Origin: Methylomonas sp. LL1
GTDB taxonomy: Bacteria; Pseudomonadota; Gammaproteobacteria; Methylococcales; Methylomonadaceae
Direction: 5' to 3'
NCBI RefSeq assembly: GCF_015711015.1
Contig: NZ_CP064653.1
Span: 3,038,001-3,102,000 of the forward strand
DNA: 64,000 nt
Shown: one piece after another, positions 9,771 through 18,862 of the stretch
How positions within the stretch are numbered: position 1 is the first letter of the stretch
How the letters are laid out: every line of letters starts with the position of its first letter
Program-made: the position numbers and the translations under genes
The notes under the pieces: generated by a model
Database searches by the model: none
The model's input: only the letters and a program-made list of their open reading frames with translations
What the model was told of the DNA's origin: nothing

Positions 9771-10901
9771 CTATCGTCCGGGATATATTCCGCCCAGTAC
9801 CACGGGGACTCTGGCACCGGTGACGCTGCATAAATTGCCGGGTAAGCGATGCAGGGTTTGCTTGGCCAGCCAGGCAAAAGCCATGGCTTCGACATGATCA
9901 GGAACTATGCCAAATTCCTCGGTGGACAGCAAAGGCATGGCCAGCCGTTTTGCCAATCCGGCCATTAATTGACGGTTATGAACGCCGCCGCCGCATAGTA
10001 GAACTTGCGTGCTGTCGGCCGCATGTTCCAGTACGGCACCGGCAATGCTGCCGGCCGTCAATTCGCAGAGAGTCGCTTGAATGTCTTCGGCTTTGCAATA
10101 TCGATAACAGGCGATTTTTTGTTCCAGCCAGGCCGGAGAGAAATATTCCTTGCCCGTGCTTTTGGGCGGCGGCTGCCGGAAATAGGGGTCGTCGAGCAGT
10201 TGTTTCAGTAGATCGGCATCGACTCGTCCGGTGCCGGCCCAAGCGCCAGCGGCATCGTAGCCAAGGCCCGTATTCAGCTGGCACCAATAATCCATCAGCG
10301 TATTACCGGGGCCGGTGTCGAAACCCAGCACACTATCGTGGCGCAGTATGCTGATATTGGCGATACCGCCTATATTGATCACACTGGTGGTTTGACCGGT
10401 TTGGGCGAACACGGCTCGATGAAAGGCCGGCACCAACGGCGCGCCCTGCCCGCCCACGCTGATGTCGCGGCGGCGGAAATCGCCGATGGTGGTAATACCG
10501 GTGATTTCCGCAATCCGGTTGGGATCGCCAATTTGTAATGAAAAACCGTGACAGCCGGCCGGTGCGTGATATACGGTCTGGCCGTGACTACCGATGGCTT
10601 TAATCGCAGAGGGGGCAATTTGCGCCTTGTCGAGCAAGGCCAATGCGGCTTCGGCGAATAAACAGCCTAGTTGTGCGTCCAGAGCCCCGTAATCTTCAAG
10701 CAACACCGGCTGGCCGGGCTGGCTAATCCGATGAATTTGTTGCCTGAGGTCGGCGGGGAAAGCTTGGTAATGAAAGGCAAGCAGGCGAATCCGGCCATCG
10801 CTAAAATCAACCAGGCCAGCATCGATACCATCGAGGCTGGTCCCTGACATCAAGCCGATATAGAGCTCGGAACTACCCTTAGTCTTGTGAGTTTTGTGCA
10901 A
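9771..10901 (-). CDS. anmK: anhydro-N-acetylmuramic acid kinase
   Basis: AnmK phosphorylates and hydrolyses 1,6-anhydroMurNAc to MurNAc-6-phosphate in peptidoglycan recycling. The N-terminal YIGLMSGTSLDGIDA signature and the DTGPGNTLMDYW segment are clear, and 376 residues is the usual length. The longest frame starts with TTG at 10901, inside the last 23 nt of the upstream mepM-like gene. The next ATG falls inside the LMSGTS signature, so TTG (or a nearby non-ATG codon) must be the start. The overlap suggests translational coupling of a wall hydrolase with a recycling kinase. Confidence 0.93.
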   Translation of the reverse strand: MHKTHKTKGSSELYIGLMSGTSLDGIDAGLVDFSDGRIRLLAFHYQAFPADLRQQIHRISQPGQPVLLEDYGALDAQLGCLFAEAALALLDKAQIAPSAIKAIGSHGQTVYHAPAGCHGFSLQIGDPNRIAEITGITTIGDFRRRDISVGGQGAPLVPAFHRAVFAQTGQTTSVINIGGIANISILRHDSVLGFDTGPGNTLMDYWCQLNTGLGYDAAGAWAGTGRVDADLLKQLLDDPYFRQPPPKSTGKEYFSPAWLEQKIACYRYCKAEDIQATLCELTAGSIAGAVLEHAADSTQVLLCGGGVHNRQLMAGLAKRLAMPLLSTEEFGIVPDHVEAMAFAWLAKQTLHRLPGNLCSVTGARVPVVLGGIYPGR

Positions 10902-12195
10902 GCAACGGGTCGCCTTTGGCTTGTTTCAGTTGCGCCATTAAAGGTTGAGTTTGGGCCTTGAATTTAGCCAGCAAGGCTTTGTCCATCGGCATCGAGCGCG
11001 GCAATTTCGCCGACAGCGGGTTGACGTGCTGGCCGGCGATTCTGAACTCGTAATGTAAATGCGGGCCGGTAGCCAGGCCGGTTTTGCCGACATATCCGAT
11101 TACATCGCCTTGTTTGATCTTGCTACCGACTTTTTGGCCGGATTTAAAACCGGAAAGATGGGCATACAGCGTCGAATATTTTTGGCCGTGTTCGATTTCG
11201 ACCACATTGCCGTAACCATTTTTGACGCCGTGAAACACGATCTTACCGTCGCCGGTGGTTTTTACCGGCGTACCGATCGCGGCTGAATAATCGACGCCTT
11301 TATGGGCACGGATGGTATTCAGTATCGGATGTTTGCGATGCAAATTGAAATGCGAGCTGATTCTGGCAAAGTCCATCGGCGTCTGCAAGAAGGCCTTGCG
11401 CAAACCGTTGCCTTCCGGGGTGTAATAACCGGTATTACCGTGATTGTCTTCAAACCGGACAGCCGTGTAGGTTTTGCCCTGGTTGATGAACTCGACCGAC
11501 AACACATCACCGGTGTCGAACTCCTGGCCGTCGACGAACAGTTTTTCATAGACCACGGTAAATTGGTCGCCATCTTGTAGATTAAGGGCAAAATCGATGT
11601 CCCAAGCAAAAATATCGGCCAGTTTTAAAATGATTTTTTCGGACAGGCCCGCTTTGACGCCATCCTCGAACAACGAGGCATGTATGGTGGCCTTGGCACT
11701 GCTGATTTGGTGATCGATTTTTTTGCTGAATAATTTAACGTCGAAACCGTCGTCATTGCGGGTAGCAACCAAGGTTTCAAAGGGATTTTTGGCGTAGGTC
11801 AGTTGCTCCAACTGGCCTTCCGCATTGACTGTAACCACCAAGTCCTGGCCCGGCAGTACATCGGCAAACTGTTTGCCGGCATCATTGGCATGAATGATTT
11901 TATGCAGGTCTTCGCGGCTTAAATTCAGCGTTGAAAAGATGGTGGACAGGCTTTCGCCGGATTTGACCGTGTGCTCCATGTCTTCGGAAAATTCCGCTTC
12001 CTTGACTTCAACTGCCGGGGCAACATAGTTCGTATACTGATTGACTTTGGAAGAGATCAGCCGCTCTTGTTCTAACTTTCTGGTATCTTCAAAAAAATTC
12101 TTGTGTGGAATAAGTCCGTAACTTGCACTGGCGGCAACAACGGTGCTGGCGCCTAACAGCACCGTCTTGAGTATTCTGTTTTTCACAGCAATCAC
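10879..12195 (-). CDS. mepM: M23 murein DD-endopeptidase, MepM-like
   Basis: A peptidoglycan hydrolase that would cut D-Ala-mDAP cross-links during wall growth. Residues 1-30 hold a membrane anchor or signal segment. A LysM/OapA-like domain follows (HTVKSGESLSTIF, about residue 70). The C-terminal LytM domain has the zinc motifs HKGVDYS and GPHLHYEF. Length (438) is nearly identical to E. coli MepM. The track start is GTG at 12195 and another GTG at 12186 is possible. The gene overlaps anmK by 23 nt; this pairing recurs in gammaproteobacteria. Confidence 0.9.
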   Translation of the reverse strand: MIAVKNRILKTVLLGASTVVAASASYGLIPHKNFFEDTRKLEQERLISSKVNQYTNYVAPAVEVKEAEFSEDMEHTVKSGESLSTIFSTLNLSREDLHKIIHANDAGKQFADVLPGQDLVVTVNAEGQLEQLTYAKNPFETLVATRNDDGFDVKLFSKKIDHQISSAKATIHASLFEDGVKAGLSEKIILKLADIFAWDIDFALNLQDGDQFTVVYEKLFVDGQEFDTGDVLSVEFINQGKTYTAVRFEDNHGNTGYYTPEGNGLRKAFLQTPMDFARISSHFNLHRKHPILNTIRAHKGVDYSAAIGTPVKTTGDGKIVFHGVKNGYGNVVEIEHGQKYSTLYAHLSGFKSGQKVGSKIKQGDVIGYVGKTGLATGPHLHYEFRIAGQHVNPLSAKLPRSMPMDKALLAKFKAQTQPLMAQLKQAKGDPLLAQNSQD

Positions 12196-12219
12196 ACTTC
12201 AATAGTTGTCGAACGGCTC

Positions 12220-12249
12220 ATTGTAGGCAATTTTCCGGGATAAGGCCAA
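12220..12249 (-). promoter_or_regulatory. possible sigma-70 promoter for mepM-anmK
   Basis: Read on the minus strand: TTGGCC (complement of 12244-12249), an 18-nt spacer, then TACAAT (complement of 12220-12225). The -10 matches 5/6 and the -35 matches 4/6. It would give a 5' leader of roughly 15-30 nt before the GTG start. Confidence 0.4.
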
Positions 12250-12329
12250 TTTAAACCGGTTTAGGCGAACAAGTTTTCCGCCGCTAATTGAACCTGCAAT
12301 TCCTTAAACCAGCGGATGTGAACTATCGA

Positions 12330-15300
12330 CTAGGCCTCTCCGAGATAGCGTTTATCCAAGCCGTTTTCCCGGAATGATGTAATGTAAATGTAACTGGTAC
12401 GGGGATCCTCTGCCAACTCGGCCAAACTGAATTGGCGTTTCGGCTGGCTAGGGAAATCGATTTTGTCGATATTTTGGTTAACGTCCCGAAAACCCATGCT
12501 CCATTCCGGAAAAATCCGGTGATACTCGTTACCCTGCATGATGATAGTGAGATTGCAATGGCGAGGATCTTTTTTGATGAGTTCGAGCAGATTCAGTACC
12601 TTAGTCCGCTCGCCCTCCAGATATTGCATGAAATACCCCTGCTGGTGCAGCAGACAACCGGTGATACCCTTGCTACTGTTGGCCGAGCGGGTCTGTTTCA
12701 ATAATTCGGGGATTTGGTTTTTATCCAGGGCCGGCGTGGCCTGACTCGAGTAGAGCAGGAAAAACAGCGGTGGTTCGGGTGTAGTTTCAGCATTTTTGAG
12801 CGATTGCTCGACCGCCTCGACGAATTGGACTTCTTCCAACGGACGATAAAATAAATACCCTTGTATGTAATGGCAGCCGAAGTTACGCAACTCCAAAAGC
12901 TGCGAACGGTTTTCCACGCCTTCCGCCACCATCTTTAAACCCAATGCCCGCCCCAAACCGATAATAGCCCTAACCACCGCGCGGCTTTCAGGCTGCTTTT
13001 CGATGCCATCGACAAAAGCCCGATCGATTTTCAGGACGTTGACCGGCAGCCGAGTCAATTGTGCCATCGACGAGTAACCGGTGCCAAAATCGTCGACGGC
13101 GACCCGAAACCCCATATTCGCCAAACTGCGTAAAACACGCAGATTGGTTTCGATATCCGCCATCAACGAGGTTTCGGTGACTTCCAGCAGAATCCGCGAC
13201 GGGTCGGCATCATAGTAACTGATAGTGCGCAGGATATCGCCGATCAGGCTTTCCTCGTTCAATTGGCGGGCCGATACATTGACCGAAATATAAGCCGGCG
13301 CCTGTTCACCCCAGCGCCGACGCCATTCGGCTTCGGCACGGCAGGCCTGGGCAAATACCCAAGCCCCGATAGGGACTATGCTACCGGTCATTTCCGCAAT
13401 CGGAATAAATATACCCGGTGAAATTTCGCCCTCGGCGGGATGCCAACGCAATAACAATTCGGCGCCCATAATCCGGTTGTTATCAGCATCCACGATGGGT
13501 TGAAAGCGGACGGATAATTCTTGGCGTTCGATGGCAAGGCGCAGACCAAGGGTGATCGATAACTTTCTTTTGACTTTTTCTTCCAGGCTGCTGCTGAAAA
13601 AATGCCAGCCATCCCGGCCTTGTTGTTTGACTTCGTACATGGCGGTATCCGCCGAACGCAGTAAATCGTCGGTCGAATGAGTAGAGCCATGGCCCACGGC
13701 GATGCCGATACTGGCGCTGGTATAAAGCACTTGTCCATTACATTCGACCGGTTGGCGCATGGCCTGATTGATTCTTTCCGCCAACTGGGAGATCAGGGTG
13801 GGTTGTTCCAGTTGTTCGCACATAATCACGAATTCGTCGCCCGATAATCGCGCGACCGTATCGCCGGGACGGACCATGTCGATCAGCCTGTTTGCCATGG
13901 TTTTCAGCAAACCGTCGCCGGTTTCGTGGCCGTAAGTATCATTGATCAGCTTGAAACCATCCAAGTCGACAAACAATAAAGCCAGACTCAAGCCTTGCCG
14001 CCGGCTACGTTGCAGGGCATGGTCCAGGCGTTCGCGAATCAGATTGCGGTTCGCTAGTCCGGTCAGCGCATCGTGGGTGGCCTGCCAGAGCAAATCGGCT
14101 TGATTGCGTTTTTGCTCACTAATGTCGCGCATGGTGGCCACCAGCATCCATTGTTCGCCGTTGTGGAACTTGCCGATAGAGGCCTCGACCGGGAAGAAAG
14201 AACCGTCCTTGCGATAGCCCATCACCTCGTTACGCCGAGACATGGGGAGCTCGGTTTCCGAGCCTTGCACAAAGCCGCGCACCATCTCCGCGTGGCGTTG
14301 CCGTATATGCGGCGGCACCAATAAGTGTACCGACATACCCCGCATTTCCTCGCCGCTGTAACCGAACATGGCGCAGGCGTTGGGATTGGCCTGCTGAATG
14401 GTGCCGTTCTCATCGGTGGACAAAATCGCCATATCGGCAATCGACAGAATTTGATGCGCGGTGTTCATTTTGCGTAGGCTGGCCTCCGCTTCGGCCTTGA
14501 CCTGTTCGAGCAGGGTCGACGAGACTGAAATTTGTTGAGATTCTTGGATTTGGCTTTTGTAACGCTTGGGGATTTGCGGCGGGTTGTTGCCAAAACGCTC
14601 GATAATGCTAAAACCGCCATCTCGATTACTGCGCGCCAGAAAGGTGTTGACGCAGGCGTGGTGGGTTTTGGCATCCATCTGTACCCAGCCTTGCGGTGCC
14701 AGCACGCTGCTGTGTTCCAGGGCCTCAACCAGCGCTTCGGCATCGGTACTGCCGGCCTTTTGCGCGGCTTCGGCAAAGGCCCGGACACATAAATAGGTCG
14801 CCTCGCTAAAATTGGTTACTACTCCGTTGCCATGCGGCCATATGCCGTTCACGCCCGGCATGGTTGCCAGTTGTTGCAAGTAAAAATGGTTTTGCGGGGT
14901 GTCCAGCGACATGAAATAAGTGTTGCTGGAATAAAAGCCTTCCCTCACTTCCGGCAATAATTGTTGCGCCAAGGTTTCGTCGTAATGCCCCATAACCACC
15001 GCCATGCGCTGTTTCAGGCCCATTGCGCTGAAACGATTCAGCAAGGCGATCTGATCTGCACCGGCGAAATAAGGTACAAACACATCGGCGCCGGAACGGG
15101 CCAGCTGTTGCAATAACTGTTCGATTTGGAGCGAATCGGCATTGATAGGCAGATATTCCTCGCCGACCACGTCGCCGTCCAGTCGGCTCAGCGCCTGTTT
15201 GGCTGCGTCGATCGAGCCGCGTGGCCATTCGTAATTACTGCCGGCAAAAAACATTTTCAAGCCAAAGCGTTGCGCCATGGCCGGAATCATCTTCTCGATT

Positions 15301-15689
15301 TGTTGATTGGGAAGCGCCGCAAAATGAAAAAAATAGCGGCCGGCTATACTACCTTCGTAAAAGGAGAAATTCAGATAGGGGATTTTTAACCTTTCCGCCA
15401 CTTGATTGGCGACGGCAATACGTGAATTGGATAGCAAATTACCTATCATCGCCACGCAATGATGGCTGTTGACCAATCGCAACGCGGCCGGCACCGCTGT
15501 GGCCGGTTGGCTGCCGTCGTCCTCGACAATCAGTTCCAACGACTTCCCCAGGACCCCGCCGCTTTGATTGATTTCGTTACAGGCAATCTGCGCGGCCCGG
15601 ATGATCTCGGTACCATACATGCTCACCAATCCGGTTAAGGGTGACATCAAGCCAAGGCGTACGGTTTTTGTAGTGGACTGATCGGACAC
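12330..15689 (-). CDS. periplasmic-binding-protein/PAS/GGDEF/EAL/BLUF sensor protein
   Basis: Five-module c-di-GMP protein of 1119 residues. About 9-380 is a Leu/amide-binding-protein fold (AmiC-like, RLGLMSPLTG...) without a signal peptide or transmembrane segment, so it is probably cytosolic. A PAS domain follows at about 415-530. The GGDEF domain has SGDEF at 616-620. The EAL domain has E744 in ELL and D866-D867 in DDFGTGYSS, with the downstream Lys and Glu ligands present, so phosphodiesterase activity is plausible. A C-terminal BLUF domain has Y980, N1004, Q1022 and W1063, with the same spacing as Y21, N45, Q63 and W104 of AppA. It would couple a small ligand and blue light to c-di-GMP turnover. 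The start is GTG with no obvious Shine-Dalgarno. Confidence 0.9.
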   Translation of the reverse strand: MSDQSTTKTVRLGLMSPLTGLVSMYGTEIIRAAQIACNEINQSGGVLGKSLELIVEDDGSQPATAVPAALRLVNSHHCVAMIGNLLSNSRIAVANQVAERLKIPYLNFSFYEGSIAGRYFFHFAALPNQQIEKMIPAMAQRFGLKMFFAGSNYEWPRGSIDAAKQALSRLDGDVVGEEYLPINADSLQIEQLLQQLARSGADVFVPYFAGADQIALLNRFSAMGLKQRMAVVMGHYDETLAQQLLPEVREGFYSSNTYFMSLDTPQNHFYLQQLATMPGVNGIWPHGNGVVTNFSEATYLCVRAFAEAAQKAGSTDAEALVEALEHSSVLAPQGWVQMDAKTHHACVNTFLARSNRDGGFSIIERFGNNPPQIPKRYKSQIQESQQISVSSTLLEQVKAEAEASLRKMNTAHQILSIADMAILSTDENGTIQQANPNACAMFGYSGEEMRGMSVHLLVPPHIRQRHAEMVRGFVQGSETELPMSRRNEVMGYRKDGSFFPVEASIGKFHNGEQWMLVATMRDISEQKRNQADLLWQATHDALTGLANRNLIRERLDHALQRSRRQGLSLALLFVDLDGFKLINDTYGHETGDGLLKTMANRLIDMVRPGDTVARLSGDEFVIMCEQLEQPTLISQLAERINQAMRQPVECNGQVLYTSASIGIAVGHGSTHSTDDLLRSADTAMYEVKQQGRDGWHFFSSSLEEKVKRKLSITLGLRLAIERQELSVRFQPIVDADNNRIMGAELLLRWHPAEGEISPGIFIPIAEMTGSIVPIGAWVFAQACRAEAEWRRRWGEQAPAYISVNVSARQLNEESLIGDILRTISYYDADPSRILLEVTETSLMADIETNLRVLRSLANMGFRVAVDDFGTGYSSMAQLTRLPVNVLKIDRAFVDGIEKQPESRAVVRAIIGLGRALGLKMVAEGVENRSQLLELRNFGCHYIQGYLFYRPLEEVQFVEAVEQSLKNAETTPEPPLFFLLYSSQATPALDKNQIPELLKQTRSANSSKGITGCLLHQQGYFMQYLEGERTKVLNLLELIKKDPRHCNLTIIMQGNEYHRIFPEWSMGFRDVNQNIDKIDFPSQPKRQFSLAELAEDPRTSYIYITSFRENGLDKRYLGEA

Positions 15690-15772
15690 GGCGGTTAACG
15701 ATATATGATGTTAATTGATAAACAGGTTAATAATCGCTGATTTAGCGGCCTGTTGCCACACCCAATTCGGCT

Positions 15773-16252
15773 TTAAAGCAATCCAGCCAACCACAATCTG
15801 GCGCGCAATCCCCATTCGCTGGTGTAGCCGGCACTGGCAAACGCGATGTTGCCTTGTTGATTGATGAAAAACAACGCGGGCACGCTGCGGGCGCCATACC
15901 CTTGACTGATGGCGGCATCGCTATCGTTGACGATGGGCCAGTCGAGTTTGTGCTGTTGTATATAAGCGGACAATTGGCCTTGATCATCGGAGCGTACGGC
16001 CACCGTCAAGCCGGGATAATTGTGTAAAACCGCGCTGACATTAGCTTGCATGGTGCGGCACACTCCGCACCATTCGGCCCAGAAATACAGCAATGCCGGT
16101 CCGTGGGCAATATATGGCATGGCCTGATTTCCGTTCAGGGTGCCCCGCTTGATCACTGGAGGTTGGCCGGTCACCAGGCCGCTGCCGAGCAAAAACTGGC
16201 CGGCGAAAATGAATAAGGCGGCGAAGATATAAAAAACCGATTTTTTCAGCAT
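15773..16252 (-). CDS. membrane-anchored thioredoxin-like protein
   Basis: Thiol-disulfide protein of the TlpA/ScsD type. One N-terminal membrane segment (about residues 5-27) places a thioredoxin fold in the periplasm. The redox motif is WCGVC (C62, C65), and the cis-proline is in SVPALFF (P125). It likely reduces or isomerises disulfides; the partner is unknown. The ATG at 16252 overlaps the stop of the upstream metalloprotease gene by one base (TGATG), which implies coupled translation; a GTG three bases earlier is in the same frame. Confidence 0.8.
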   Translation of the reverse strand: MLKKSVFYIFAALFIFAGQFLLGSGLVTGQPPVIKRGTLNGNQAMPYIAHGPALLYFWAEWCGVCRTMQANVSAVLHNYPGLTVAVRSDDQGQLSAYIQQHKLDWPIVNDSDAAISQGYGARSVPALFFINQQGNIAFASAGYTSEWGLRARLWLAGLL

Positions 16253-17043
16253 CACAGGCCTAGCATCAGACTGGCGCCGTGCTGTTTCAACCAGTGTCTA
16301 TGCTGGAGATAATCCGGCATATGTTCGGACACCAGCGCCCAGAAATCCCGCGTGTGGTTCTTTTGTTTGATATGACACAACTCGTGCACCACGACATATT
16401 CCATGATCACCGGCGGCGCCAGCATCAGCAACCAGTTCAAGTTGATGTCATTTCGCGGCCCGCAACTGCCCCAGCGGCTTTTCTGGGTCTTGATTCGGAG
16501 GCTGCGCGGCAGTAGTTGATGTTTTTGACTGTGTCGATCGATCATCTGTAACGCATGTTGACGGGCCTGATGTTTCATCCAGCCTTCCAAGGCCAGCCTG
16601 ATCGAGTCGGAGCCGTGTTCCGGCAAGGTCGAATTCGGCTGATAAACCAGGATTTGATCTTGCGCCAGCAATTGCACCCGGTGGCTTTTCGCCGATGTCG
16701 GCTTGATCGCCAACTCTATCCGCCGGCCTTGATAAGGCACCAGCGCCCCCGGCATGTATTGCGGCGGAGCCAGGGAATTGACGGCTTGAGCGCGATGACC
16801 GACGCGTTTGATCGCATCCCGGATCCAATCATGTTGGGCTTCGACGAAAGCGCGGATTCGGCGTTCGGAAACCTTGATCGGCGCCACCACCTCTATTTTT
16901 CCGGCCGCGACGATAATCCGGGTTTTCTTGGCCCGCTCGCTACGGCGCAGCTGGTAAGTCAAGGAGCAATCGCCGGCATGAGTCAAAAGACTGTTTTCCG
17001 GGCCTGAATCATTATTGGCTGACATCAAGGCTATCGCTCGCAT
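16252..17043 (-). CDS. YgjP-like (DUF45/M48) zinc metalloprotease
   Basis: A predicted zinc-dependent metallopeptidase-like protein of the YgjP/WLM group. The zinc site is HELCH at 220-224, with H230 in KNHTRDFW as the likely third ligand. WGSCGPRNDINLNW just upstream is the family signature. Substrates of this family are not firmly known. Two starts are possible: ATG at 17043 (32-nt overlap with the haemoglobin gene) and ATG at 17025 (14-nt overlap). It is the middle gene of a three-gene overlapping operon. Confidence 0.85.
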   Translation of the reverse strand: MRAIALMSANNDSGPENSLLTHAGDCSLTYQLRRSERAKKTRIIVAAGKIEVVAPIKVSERRIRAFVEAQHDWIRDAIKRVGHRAQAVNSLAPPQYMPGALVPYQGRRIELAIKPTSAKSHRVQLLAQDQILVYQPNSTLPEHGSDSIRLALEGWMKHQARQHALQMIDRHSQKHQLLPRSLRIKTQKSRWGSCGPRNDINLNWLLMLAPPVIMEYVVVHELCHIKQKNHTRDFWALVSEHMPDYLQHRHWLKQHGASLMLGL

Positions 17044-17422
17044 CCTGATTGATCATATGCGTGGCCAAGTGTTGCAACGCAGCTTGAAGATTGGCGTGTA
17101 AACGCGGGTCCATCGGTATTTCGTCCAAGGCCTTGTTCATGCACAGCATCCATTGGTCGCGCTCGGATTCGCCGATTTTGAACGGAAAATGGCGAGCTCG
17201 CAGCATCGGATGGCCGAACTCCTCGATATACAGATTGGGGCCGCCCAGCCAGCCGGAAAAAAATTTGAATAACTTGTCCTTGGCCGAAGCCAAATTGGGC
17301 TGGTGCATGGCGCGTATGCCTTGCGCCTCCGGCAAAATGTCCATGTAAAAATAGAATCTATCCACCAGGCTGCGGATGGCCGGTTCCCCGCCTATAAAAT
17401 CATAGGGCGTTTGTGCTGACAT
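17012..17422 (-). CDS. group II truncated haemoglobin
   Basis: Haem protein of the 2/2 haemoglobin group II (YjbI/GlbO type), implicated in oxygen or NO chemistry in other bacteria. Seen here: the N-terminal YDFIGGEPAIRSLVDRFY, the E-helix segment FSGWLGGPNLY, the proximal-histidine region HPMLRARHFPF (H78 as likely haem ligand) and W91 (WG8), all typical of group II. Length 136 is normal. It is the first gene of an operon with the YgjP-like protease and the thioredoxin-like protein, and it diverges from the Bax-inhibitor-1 gene. Confidence 0.9.
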   Translation of the reverse strand: MSAQTPYDFIGGEPAIRSLVDRFYFYMDILPEAQGIRAMHQPNLASAKDKLFKFFSGWLGGPNLYIEEFGHPMLRARHFPFKIGESERDQWMLCMNKALDEIPMDPRLHANLQAALQHLATHMINQDASDSLDVSQ

Positions 17423-17546
17423 AGGTATTTACGCTCTCTTGGCTATTTGTTGTTTATACTAACAGTATGGACGGCAATTTTCGGAAACTCTACCGCAATC
17501 GCACAGTCCTATCGGCTACTTATCATTCAATATGGAGGACACTACC

Positions 17547-18212
17547 ATGCGTTTAAATACCGCCGTTCGTTCGGAAGCCGGCATTCTGGAGACTAATAAA
17601 GTTCTCAGAAACACCTATATGCTGCTGTCGATGACATTGTTGTTCAGCGCCGCGATGGCTGCGGTGGCGATGACATTGAATCTGCCTCATCCGGGTTTGA
17701 TCATCACCTTGGTGGGTTATTTCGGTTTGCTGTTTTTAACCGGCAAATTCAGTAACAGTGCCTGGGGCATTGTTTTCGTATTTGCCTTGACCGGTTTCAT
17801 GGGCCTGACCCTCGGCCCGATTTTAAATATGTATATTCATGCCTTCAGTAACGGCCATCAGTTAATCCTGACCGCGCTGGGCGGCACCGGCGTAATCTTT
17901 TTGGGTTTGTCGGGCTATGCCTTGACGACCCGCAAGGATTTCAGTTTCATGGCCGGATTTTTGATGGTCGGCGTGATGGTGGCTTTTTTCGCGGGCTTGG
18001 CGGCACTGCTGTTCTCGGTACCTGCATTGAGCTTGGCGGTTTCGGCCATGTTCATTCTGCTGATGGCGGGCATGATTCTGTTCCAAACCAGTGAAATCAT
18101 CCATGGCGGCGAAACCAATTACATCATGGCTACCGTGTCGCTGTATGTATCGCTCTACAATCTGTTCACCAGTTTGTTGCAGTTGCTGGGCGTGTTTGGC
18201 GGTGATGATTAA
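17547..18212 (+). CDS. Bax inhibitor-1/YccA family membrane protein
   Basis: Integral membrane protein with about seven hydrophobic segments and the family features near the C-terminus (FQTSEIIHGG, NYIMATVSLYVSLYNLF). Related YccA/YbhL proteins modulate FtsH or leak ions; the exact role here is unknown. The start at 17547 is preferred because a strong GGAGGA at 17534-17539 sits 7 nt before it. The upstream ATG at 17532 would put that site inside the gene. It is monocistronic with a strong terminator. Confidence 0.9.
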   Translation: MRLNTAVRSEAGILETNKVLRNTYMLLSMTLLFSAAMAAVAMTLNLPHPGLIITLVGYFGLLFLTGKFSNSAWGIVFVFALTGFMGLTLGPILNMYIHAFSNGHQLILTALGGTGVIFLGLSGYALTTRKDFSFMAGFLMVGVMVAFFAGLAALLFSVPALSLAVSAMFILLMAGMILFQTSEIIHGGETNYIMATVSLYVSLYNLFTSLLQLLGVFGGDD

Positions 18213-18230
18213 AATCTAGCCGTACAAATT

Positions 18231-18258
18231 AAAAAGCCCGGCTAGACCGGGCTTTTTT
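18231..18258 (+). terminator. intrinsic terminator
   Basis: AAAAAGCCCGG pairs with CCGGGCTTTTTT around a 5-nt loop, 18 nt after the Bax-inhibitor-1 family gene. It is followed by the convergent end of the RlpA-like gene. Confidence 0.9.
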
Positions 18259-18280
18259 GTGTGAGGTAAAAAGTCAAACT

Positions 18281-18682
18281 TTAAGCAATTGCTAAAATTT
18301 CAATTTTTACTTTAGTGAGCCCGGCGTGGACAAATCCAAGCTCTTTGGCGGCTTTTTTCGACAGATCAACCAAATGCGTGTTCGATTTTGCTAAGCGATC
18401 GTTGACACGTACAATCACACTACGATTGTTTTTGAGGTTGGTAACGCGTAACCGGGTGCCCAAGGGTAACTTATTATGAGCAGCGGTCATGTCGTTTTTA
18501 TCGTAGGCTTCGCCGCTGGAAGTGGCTCGACCATGATATTTGTCGTTATAAAATGAAGCGATACCCGCTTTGCGGGAATCCGCGTGATCTTGCTTTTCAA
18601 CTTTTGCAAGACTGGCGGAAAAAAAGGACATCAACGAAATTGAAAGCATGGTTTTAACTAACCATCTGTTTTTCTTTCGCAT
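18281..18682 (-). CDS. RlpA-like double-psi beta-barrel protein
   Basis: Small exported protein of 133 residues: a Sec signal peptide ending near SASLA (about residue 26), then one RlpA-like double-psi beta-barrel domain (GIASFYNDKYHGRATSSGE, LPLGTRLRVTNL, VRVNDRL). RlpA proteins are septal lytic transglycosylases. This short version lacks the SPOR domain, so septal targeting is not expected. The catalytic status cannot be judged. It is a single gene, convergent with the Bax-inhibitor-1 gene. Confidence 0.82.
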   Translation of the reverse strand: MRKKNRWLVKTMLSISLMSFFSASLAKVEKQDHADSRKAGIASFYNDKYHGRATSSGEAYDKNDMTAAHNKLPLGTRLRVTNLKNNRSVIVRVNDRLAKSNTHLVDLSKKAAKELGFVHAGLTKVKIEILAIA

Positions 18683-18862
18683 CCTCTACCTCCTTACGTT
18701 CAGTAAATGATAAAAGAGGCTTCAGGTTAACCCGCAAGGAAAGGTTTGGCAACCCTTTGACCGTCTCTAATTTGCACCAAATGTTGCTCTATAACAACAA
18801 TATTTGCCGCAAACGCCGTAAGGGCGGGTGTTAGCGGCGAGTCATTTTCAGTGAAATTTTTT

